The translations under genes and the position numbers were made by a program. From Ehretia macrophylla (Eukaryota; Streptophyta; Magnoliopsida; Boraginales; Ehretiaceae), in assembly GCA_037974665.1 (NCBI GenBank), contig CM075765.1:8313501-8377500 (forward strand): DNA of 64,000 nt, written 5' to 3'. Under the pieces are notes generated by a model. It did not search any database. It saw only the letters and a list, made by a program, of their open reading frames with translations, and had not been told where the DNA came from. Shown here one piece after another: positions 56,392 through 64,000 of the stretch (positions within the stretch are counted from its first letter, which is position 1; every line of letters begins with the position of its first letter).

Positions 56392-57938
56392 CTATGTGAT
56401 AGGTACGTGACCTGTTAAAAACTCTCTGGTTAGGAAATTAGGGATGAAGTTTTCCTCTCCCTTGATATACTGGATATCAAAATCAAAGATTGACAGGATA
56501 GCCTGCCATCTGGCAAAAATCTGTTTAGATGCGATATTTTTAACATCCTTAGTAAGCACATCTTTTGCTGACTTACAGTCAACACGAACTAAGAACTTTT
56601 GATTCAACAAATCATCCTGAAATTTTGATATGCATTTCACAATGGACAAAATCTCTTTTTTGACTGTTGAATAATTCTGTTGGGCTTTGTCCCATATTCC
56701 TGAATGGAAACGAACAATGTGTTCTTTTCCTTCTAAAATATGGATTAATATACCACCAAATCCTAATTCAGAAGCATCAGTCTGAACTATTTTTGGCGTG
56801 TCTGGTTGACATAAAGTCAAAACTGGTAAAACTCTAACCTGACGCTTAATTTCCTTAACAGCGTTGGTGTGGACATCAGTCAATGCTGGAGGGTTCTTTT
56901 TAAGACGTTCAAAAATAGGTTTACATAAATGGCGAATGCCTGGATAAAAATCTGCAACATAGTTTAAAGATCCTAGAAATCTTTGCAACTGTGTTTTCTC
57001 ACGCAGGATGTCTGGGAATTTTTCTGCAAAATCAAGTGTTCTTTGGATTGGTGTGATTTTGCCGAAAGAAATCATGTTTTCGAGAAACCTAATTTTGTTT
57101 GAAAAAGACGAATCTTGGGTGCAGAAACCACAAGACCATTTTCTTTAATAACTTTAAAGAAAATATGTAAATGTTTCCAATGCTGATGAATGTCATTACT
57201 GAAGACTAAAACATCATCAATGTAAACAATTGTGAAATCTGTGAACTGATTAAAAATCTGGTTCATGATATTTTGGAATTCTGAAGGTGCATTCTTCAGC
57301 CCAAAAGGCATGACATTCCACTCATATTGTCCAAATGGAACAGTGAATGTTTTTTTGTACCTTTCTGATTCAATAACTTGGATCTGCCAAAATCCTCATT
57401 TCATGTCAAATTTACTGAAGACATGGGCCTGATTTAATCTCTTAAGGAGATCATTCTTGTTAGGTAATGGATATCTGATCCATTGTAAGACCTTGTTCAA
57501 GGGCTTATAGTTAATAACTAAACGATGGACTTCTCGTTCCTGTTCTACATGTTTATTGACATAGAATGCTGCACACGACCATGGGCTTTTGCTGGGTCGG
57601 ATAAGCTTTTTATCTAATAAATTATGGATCTCTTTTTTACAAAGAGAAAGATATTCCTGATTCATTTGAATGGGCCGAGCCTTGGTAGGAATATTCTGTT
57701 CTGAAAAGCCTTTCTCATACGGAAGAGAGACTGAATGTTTCTTACGAACCCAAAAGGCCGTAGGAAGTTCTGAACAAACTTCTTTTTCAAGTTTGGTCTG
57801 GAATTCATTGATGGACTTCTGCTGTTTAGCAATCTGTTCATCAATTCTAAGGGTCTTAATATCTTGTTTAAGAAAACTAATCTGGTTTTCTTTCTGTTGG
57901 ATTGAGTTAATATTTCTTCGTTGTGAAGGAAAATAAAA
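56392..57938 (-). pseudogene. Pararetrovirus RT and RNase H
   Basis: Caulimovirid reverse transcriptase copies the viral pregenomic RNA. The fingers (RPSKSPWSCAAFYV), palm (HVFSKFDMK) and active-site box YIDD (near 57212-57223) are readable. RNase H keeps a TDASELGFGG box and extends to the stop at 56392. Breaks: a TAG at ~57937 separates it from the protease; a stop at ~57396-57398 follows FDMK; a one-base deletion near 57085 shifts the frame. It continues the long minus-strand polyprotein. Not functional. Confidence 0.9.
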
Positions 57939-58766
57939 CTAAAAAAGGATAGGTTTACCTAACACATTGGTAGATATACCTCGTTCTGTAACAGTCATGG
58001 GAAATAACTGTTGAAGGAATGGGTTCCCGAGAATGACTTGGGAGTTTAACTGTTTTATCAGCACGAAGCTGGTAGGGAAACAAATACCCTGGTTACACAC
58101 ATGTGCATTGGGTAATTTGTACCGAATCTGAAGTTTGGTAGAGTCAGATGTAGAAAGCTTCTCTTTGGTTTTCTTGAAATATCTGGAAGGAAACAATCCT
58201 TCTTGGATGCAATTCATATCTACTCTTGAATCTAATAAGGCAATGGTTTCAAATTTGAAATCATTAACCTTGATCGTTAATTGGACATACAATTTCTGGT
58301 AAGTGATTCTGTTTAGAAGATTAAGGTAATCTTCTGTGGGTTTGGAGGTACTAGCTCTTTCTATCAGTTTGCTGCTAGTAATGTGAGTCTGTTTATCAAG
58401 TTCATCATTTTGAGAAGGATGTTCTTGACGTTCTAGGGATTCTATTTGTAAGAGTTGGACATCTTGTTGGAGATGTTCATGATCTAATCTGAGATCACGA
58501 ATCTTTTGCCTATTCTCTTGTCTGAGTTGCTGAATTTCTGTTTTTAACAGTTTAATCTCATGTTGGAGATCAAAGATTCCTACTGGTTGAGTTTTTCTCT
58601 TCTGGAAATAACTGAGGTTATCAGAATAATTTGTATTTTTGATGTTATCATTGATTGTCATGGTTGGAGGTTTAACTTCCTCTTTTTGATCCATAATATC
58701 TTTGAGTCTGAGAAGATAAGCTTGCTTTTCTTCTGGATCAGTGATCTTACAGATCATATCGATCAT
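57939..58766 (-). pseudogene. Pararetrovirus coiled-coil linker and aspartic protease
   Basis: The first part is a Q/E/L-rich coiled coil (residues ~60-125). The protease box near 58220 reads LLDSRVDMNC: the catalytic Asp is kept but the invariant Gly after Ser is Arg, so activity should be lost. The conserved VILGNPFLQQL follows. The ORF is one frame away from the coat-protein part upstream. Confidence 0.85.
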
Positions 58767-58792
58767 AAGACCATGAGAATCTGTAAGGACAT

Positions 58793-60331
58793 TTAATCCT
58801 TTCTGACAAAAACATGCTCCTTTACTGGGACAAGCACATCTTGAACGGAGTTGGAAGAACTACTGGAATAGTAGTTATCTGTTCCAATCTGATTAATGTT
58901 TTCTTCATCAGAATATTCGGAAGAAGGACTAGATGATGATTCAAGATCATCTATGGACTGGATAATTCTGCTCTTTGTAGCTTCATCTAATTCTAATGAT
59001 TGAATTAGTGATCTAATTTTACAATCTCTAGCAAAATGTCCTGGTTTACCACATTTGAAGCATCCTGTGGCTTTCTGTTCTTTACTATTATTTTTATGAT
59101 ATTTCCAATTTCTTCGTGGAAACCTCTGGTAATGTTTCTTTTTATGACTGTATGGTTTATTGTCATACTTCTGATTATACTTCTGTCCAATGGACTTGAA
59201 GTGACTTTTATATTTTATGGCGGAAATTCTAGATTTATGTGTCTTCTGAGTATGGGCTGGTATAATTCTTTCCATACCATACTGTTCACACCAATTTTCT
59301 AATTCTTTTCTGTTAGACTATTTCTTTAACTGTGCTTTGAGACGAAGATCAGTGCAAATCTTCAAAGCAGTCTTATTAATATGGGAAATGATGTCACCAT
59401 ATGTCATAAGATCATAGTCTAAACTGGGATATTCAAGTGAAAGGGATTCTCTCACTTGCTGAGCAAACAACTTTGGAAGTCCACAAATGAACCTTTCTTT
59501 CCAATAACTGGCGTTGTTGTCAGATCTTTGGTATAATTTACTGAGAAAGACATCCTTATACCATCGGAAGTCTTGGAGTGTTCTACATCTGAGGTTCTGA
59601 AGGATTTCAGATGTTCTTTCTTGATAGATTGTGGGATCACCTATGAAATGGTAGGTGATATCGAAGACAAGAGCTGATAGAGCACATGACTCTGTCTGAC
59701 CTTGCTGATTAAGAATGGGTTCACCATTCTCATTGGTTTTCACCATGTTAAGAATGCTTTCTTTGGTAGCATCACTGAGGTGGTCATCCCACCATCCTTT
59801 GAGCTGACCATTGAAGCCAAGAATTATGTTTCTGGTTGCTGCTCTCTCAGATACAGCTTGTTTGTAAATGTTACCGATAATGATCATTTGTTTGGTAACA
59901 TTGATAATCTGATATTCTGTCATCCCATCTATGTTCTATTCATAGATTTGAGATCCTGAAAAAGATCTTTGGGAATGAAATTCTTCAATTTGAAGATCTG
60001 GAGGTGAAGGTCTAGGATAGAAATTCTTTGTATCAGGAAAAGAAATTCTATTGATATGGATAGTTTTATCCCTCCCGAAATTCTGTGAAGATGAGGATTC
60101 ATAATCAGAATTACTGTCTGACTGTTTTAATGTTTGAGGAGTTAATTGGCTCGATGAAGGTTCTGATTTCTTAGATCTGGAAATCAATTCCTGGAGAAGT
60201 TTGGTATTCTTCTCTTCTGTTGATTCCAAATTTGGAATATATTTTGATATTTTAAAAGGTAAAACCTTGATCGGGGATTCTGGTTTAACCTTTGAACTGG
60301 TTAACTTAAGTGAATCAAATGGTTTTGTCAA
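58793..60331 (-). pseudogene. Pararetrovirus coat protein with zinc knuckle
   Basis: Three segments in one frame (60331-59936, 59923-59318, 59275-58793) separated by stops. The middle one has the caulimovirid capsid core (GFNGQLKGWWDDHLSD, later FRWYKDVFLSKLY, WKERFICGLP). The last has a Lys/Arg/His-rich stretch and an intact zinc knuckle C-F-K-C-G-K-P-G-H-F-A-R-D-C near 59030-59070, then an acidic Ser-rich tail. A capsid with an RNA-binding end is typical of the family. Confidence 0.9.
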
Positions 60332-60489
60332 TGAAACAGTGGTCTGTTCAGTTGACTTTTGTTTTGATTCAACAGGCTTAACTGGAACTATTGTATTCTG
60401 TTTTTCAAGAATATCTTCGATATTCTGAATATGTTTTTGAAGTGTAACTATTGAAAGATTAGTCCAATTATTTTGTAAGGCTATGTCTT

Positions 60490-61684
60490 TTAGTTCTGGT
60501 TGTTCTGAAGAACGACTGGTTTAAGATCAACAGTTCCTTCTTTTGTAGGAATCTGTGTATGTTGAAACGGAGGATACTCCACATCAATAACTGTTGTGGA
60601 ATTAGGTAAATTCCATTTTCTTGTTCTTGCAGTAAGAACATTAATGTTCATTGGTTTATTTCTGTGTTTAAACCACATAAAAAATGGTACATTTAACCTA
60701 ACAAACTGCAAATACTGAAGCTACTGGCTTTTTAATTCTGCTAATTATTCATTGTTATGGTTATCAAAATACCATTCTCTGATCTGTTTGTTCTCATCTG
60801 AAAGAAATTCTTCTTTCAAACCTTGAACATCTCTTGCAAAGACTTCAGATAGAACATTGATTCCAAAGTCTGAGGTTGAAGGGTTGAAGTCAACAGATGA
60901 TGTATATGTTGGTTCAAATTCTGGATAGACTGGACGAGCAGTCTGTTCTTCAATCCTGATCCCAATTGGAACAGATTGAGTCTGAGTTCTACTTGTTGAG
61001 GGAAGATCAACAAATCCTGGAGTAGGGTCAGAAATACTGATCCTAGAGACACTAGAGGCTGATCGGGATAAAACTGATCCTCTATTTCCTCTATCTATTT
61101 TAATGGAAACAGTACCATCATCATACTGGATGATCTGTTCTATTCTAGAATTCTGGACGTTCTGGTCCTGAACAACTGGTTTGGTGGCATTTTCAATATC
61201 CCACCTTTCTGGAAGTGAAACTTCGTTCCACTTAATGGTTCTGGGTATATTAACTATTGATCTATTTCTGTCCATGTTCCAAAGGATAGTTTCACCTTTT
61301 GGACGTTTTCTAGTTATAGATCTAGGATTTAATCCTGTAGTCATCAATTTATAATTAAGACGATAAATAACTTCATATGCGTGTGTACCACAATCAACAT
61401 AATAATTATGCGTCTTAATATCTAACTGAAGTGCTTTCATGACATGTGGACATGTAAGCGATATGGTATGATCTAGAAAACAATTAAAGAAAATAGGTCC
61501 ATTACAAAGACTCGTCTCTACTAATCCTAGTAGTGAATCATTGTATCTGAGTAACCTACAATCTCTAAGAGCTAGATATACACTGGTATCTAGTCCTTCT
61601 CTGATTAAAGGCTTGAGTGCGACTTGCACATGGCCAATATGCAGACACCTATAGCCATTTCTAATGGCTTTGTCTAGTGATTTC
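60490..61684 (-). pseudogene. Pararetrovirus movement protein (30K family), N-terminus lost
   Basis: Movement proteins of this family form tubules through plasmodesmata. The segment from ~61684 to 60745 has the conserved LHIGHVQVALKPL, the ALRDCR box and SLCNGPIFFNCF. A downstream piece in the same frame (60711-60490) precedes a frameshift into the coat region. The ORF formally begins at 61743, but its first ~18 codons are antisense to an inverted protease fragment, so they are not viral movement-protein sequence. The genuine N-terminus is missing. In-frame stops follow at 60745. Confidence 0.85.
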
Positions 61685-61687
61685 TGG

Positions 61688-63019
61688 GAGAACAAACCAA
61701 AGAGAACCTTTCTCCACCTGACTTTACTAGACTTCATATTCAATACAAATTACCTAATGCACATGTGTATAACCAAGGTATTTGTTTCCCTACCAGCTTT
61801 GTGCTGATAAAACAGTTAAATTCCCAAGTTATTCTCGTGAACCCATTCCTTCAACAGTTATTTCCCATGACTGTTACAGAACAAGGTATATCTACCAATG
61901 TGTTAGGTAAACCTATCCTTTTTGACTTTTATTTCCCTTCACAACTAAGAAATATTAACTCAATCCAACAGAAAGAAAACCAGATCAGTTTTCTTAAACA
62001 AGATATTAAGACCCTCAGAATTGATGAATAGATTGCTAATCAGCAGAAGTCCATCAATGAATTCCAGACCAAACTTGAAAAAGAAGTTTGTTCAGAACTT
62101 TCTACGGCCTTTTGGGTTCGTAAGAAACATTCAGTCTCTCTCCCATATGAGAAGGACTTTTTAGAACAGAATATTCCTACAAGGGCTCGGCCCATTCAGA
62201 TGAATCAGGAATATCTTTCTCTTTGTAAAAAAAAAATCCAGAGTTTATTAGATAAAAAGTTAATCCGACCCAGTAAAAGCCCATGGTCGTGTGCTGCTTT
62301 TTATGTCAATAAGCATGCAGAACAGGAACGAGGAGTCCCTCGTTTAGTTATTAACTATAAGCCCTTAAATAAGGTCTTACAATGGATCAGATATCCATTA
62401 CCCAACAAGAATGATCTCCTTAAGAGATTAAATCAGGCACATGTCTTCAGTAAATTTGACATGAAATCAGGATTTTGGCAAATCCAAGTTATTGAATCAG
62501 AAAGGTACAAAACAACATTCACTGTTCTATTTGGACAATATGAGTGGAATGTCATGTCTTTTGGGCTGAAGAATGCACCTTCAGAATTTTAAAATATCAT
62601 GAACCAGATTTTTAATCAGTTCATAGATTTCACAATTGTTTACATTGATGATGTTTTAGTCTTCAGTAATGACATTCATCAGCATTGGAAACATTTACAT
62701 ATTTTCTTTAAAGTTATTAAAGAAAATGGTCTTGTGGTTTCTGTACCCAAGATTCGTCTTTTTCAGACAAAAATTAGGTTTCTCGGAAACATGATTTCTT
62801 TCGGCAAAATCACACCAATCCAAAGAACACTTGATTTTGTAGAAAAATTCCCAGACATCCTGCGTGAGAAAACACAGTTGCAAAGATTTCTAGGATCTTT
62901 AAACTATGTTGCAGATTTTTATCCAGGCATTCGCCATTTATGTAAATCTCTTTTTGAACGTCTTAAAAAGAACCCTCCAGCATGGACTGATGTCCACACC
63001 AATGCTGTTAAGGAAATTA
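61688..63019 (+). pseudogene. Inverted pararetrovirus fragment: protease end and RT
   Basis: Plus-strand copy of the same region that lies on the minus strand at ~56849-58180. It starts within the protease, shows the linker, fingers and palm of the RT with YIDD (near 62642-62653), and stops abruptly at a (TA)n tract before RNase H. Breaks differ from the minus copy: TAG at 62028-62030 and TAA at 62590-62592; the residue pair lost at the protease end of the minus copy is intact here. The two copies are head-to-head. Confidence 0.9.
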
Positions 63020-63274
63020 AGCTATATATATATATATATATATTAAAAATGTTTGGGAATAATTGGAATCGCATATTTTAATCATCTATTAGCCCATACA
63101 ATGTGTGAAATCAAGTTAAATGATTTCACCGTCAAGCCCAAATATGAAAAGGTAACCCAAGGTATCAGCATTAGAGACTAAAACTAGTGTAAGATTTGCT
63201 CCAAGGGTTCAGCAGATGCCTTGATTCGATTCCATTTTGTATAATTGATTTAACGACAAAATATGTACTCCAAA

Positions 63275-63310
<36 letters not shown>
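63020..63310. repeat. Microsatellites and unassigned sequence at the viral breakpoint
   Basis: (TA)n at ~63024-63042 ends the viral fragment; (CT)n(TA)n lies at ~63274-63310. Between them GGTTCAGCAGATGCC and TTGATTCGATTCC are tRNA-like, possibly a decayed SINE. Confidence 0.55.
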
Positions 63311-63311
<1 letters not shown>

Positions 63312-64000
63312 AACACTTGCGGAGCCAGCTTATGACTGGATTGAGGCAATTTTATTATTATTTTTTTAATTATAGTAAAAAATAAAAATTATATAATGAA
63401 AAGATGAAAATGCAACAAGGAAGGGGAGATTGGTAATAGCAATGGGTATTTCATTGTGGCTCAAGGAGACAATTTACGAACTGTATAGGTCACCCACGCT
63501 CTCCACAATTGATTCATTGCTTGCAAGACTTTTCTTGCGATCTTTCAAAAAAAAAAAAATCTCAAAATCCAATTTTATTTTGATAATATATGGTTACTCA
63601 AAGATTTCTAAACCTACTGTTAAATGCATTTACTGTCCTAATAATACCATTTATGATTTTCATAATCGCATGTGTACTATTTATTGTCTGTCTCTCATAT
63701 GTAGTACAACACATATGCATACATGTATAAATACTAGATTGACTTTGAATAGCATTTCTTTTTATTTGACTGTAGACTCTTATTGCTTATTTATTGTTTC
63801 TAATTTTCTTGTTTTTATTCATTTTTATGAGAGCCAATCATATTATGAAAACCTTAGACTCTTATTTATACATAATAACAAACAAAAGTAAAAAAATAAA
63901 AAGCATTTAAATTATATAAAAGGAAAAAGAAAAGAAAAATGTCATTAGCTAATTACAAGTGGGTAACGATAATGACTATTGATCTAGAAAAAAAAAAGCC
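63311..64000. other. AT-rich sequence at the window edge
   Basis: CTTGCGGAGCCAGCTTATGA near 63317 resembles the end of a hAT-type element that could continue past the window. The ORF at 63430-63891 is AT-driven and shows no known motif. Confidence 0.4.

Noticed and set aside
54843..63019. Replication-competent endogenous virus
   Set aside because: Every coding segment has stops, frameshifts or lost catalytic residues, the movement-protein start is missing, and the locus is inverted and rearranged.
63430..63891. 153-aa ORF near the window end
   Set aside because: AT-driven composition and no recognisable motif.

Overview
The window is AT-rich nuclear DNA of a flowering plant, probably a eudicot. 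The signs are spliced genes with GT/AG introns, a coiled-coil NB-ARC resistance-gene remnant, a nodulin-21/WAT1-type transporter, several plant LTR-retrotransposon lineages and endogenous pararetrovirus sequence. I cannot name the species.

Only one gene looks intact: a minus-strand WAT1-related (EamA) transporter at 7639-20734. I rebuilt it as seven exons, 390 codons without a stop, with conserved splice sites. Its six introns total about 12 kb and are loaded with insertions: three copies of one tRNA-derived SINE family in or beside the gene, another SINE, a 1.1 kb MULE-type element with 9-bp target duplication, a 1.47 kb solo LTR and a ~0.55 kb-armed inverted repeat. Left of it (1-7600) lie an exon with a coiled coil (CACTA/Ptta-like or a host gene), a Tourist-like MITE, SINEs and a hAT-like element with 8-bp target duplication.

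From 24 to 46.5 kb the window is a nested insertion stack. A 6.2 kb non-coding LTR element (LARD-like, minus strand, itself hit by a solo LTR) sits 32 bp upstream of the start codon of a broken CC-NB-ARC gene. To the right, a SINE was hit by a Ty1/copia element (31801-46500), and its RNase H region was hit by a Tekay/Del-like Ty3/gypsy chromovirus (35877-45848). Both target duplications can be read directly. Both elements are dead: many stops, changed protease and integrase catalytic residues, and a stop inside the gypsy reverse-transcriptase active site.

From 46.8 to 63.0 kb the window is a rearranged endogenous caulimovirid (petuvirus/florendovirus-like) locus. One nearly complete but decayed genome runs on the minus strand: movement protein, coat protein, protease, RT-RNase H, a second ORF, then promoter and leader. 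It is joined head-to-head to an inverted protease-RT fragment at ~61.69 kb. A second inverted promoter/leader copy lies at 46840-47786, so two viral promoter arms face inward across 5.8 kb. That interval holds a tandem of small gypsy elements with gag and protease but no reverse transcriptase, RNase H or integrase, sharing a 294-bp LTR.

The genes do not form a pathway. The window shows one working transporter surrounded by layered selfish DNA. The most unusual feature is the pair of inward-facing viral promoter arms around the pol-less gypsy tandem. All homology calls rest on motif recognition by eye; no database search was run.
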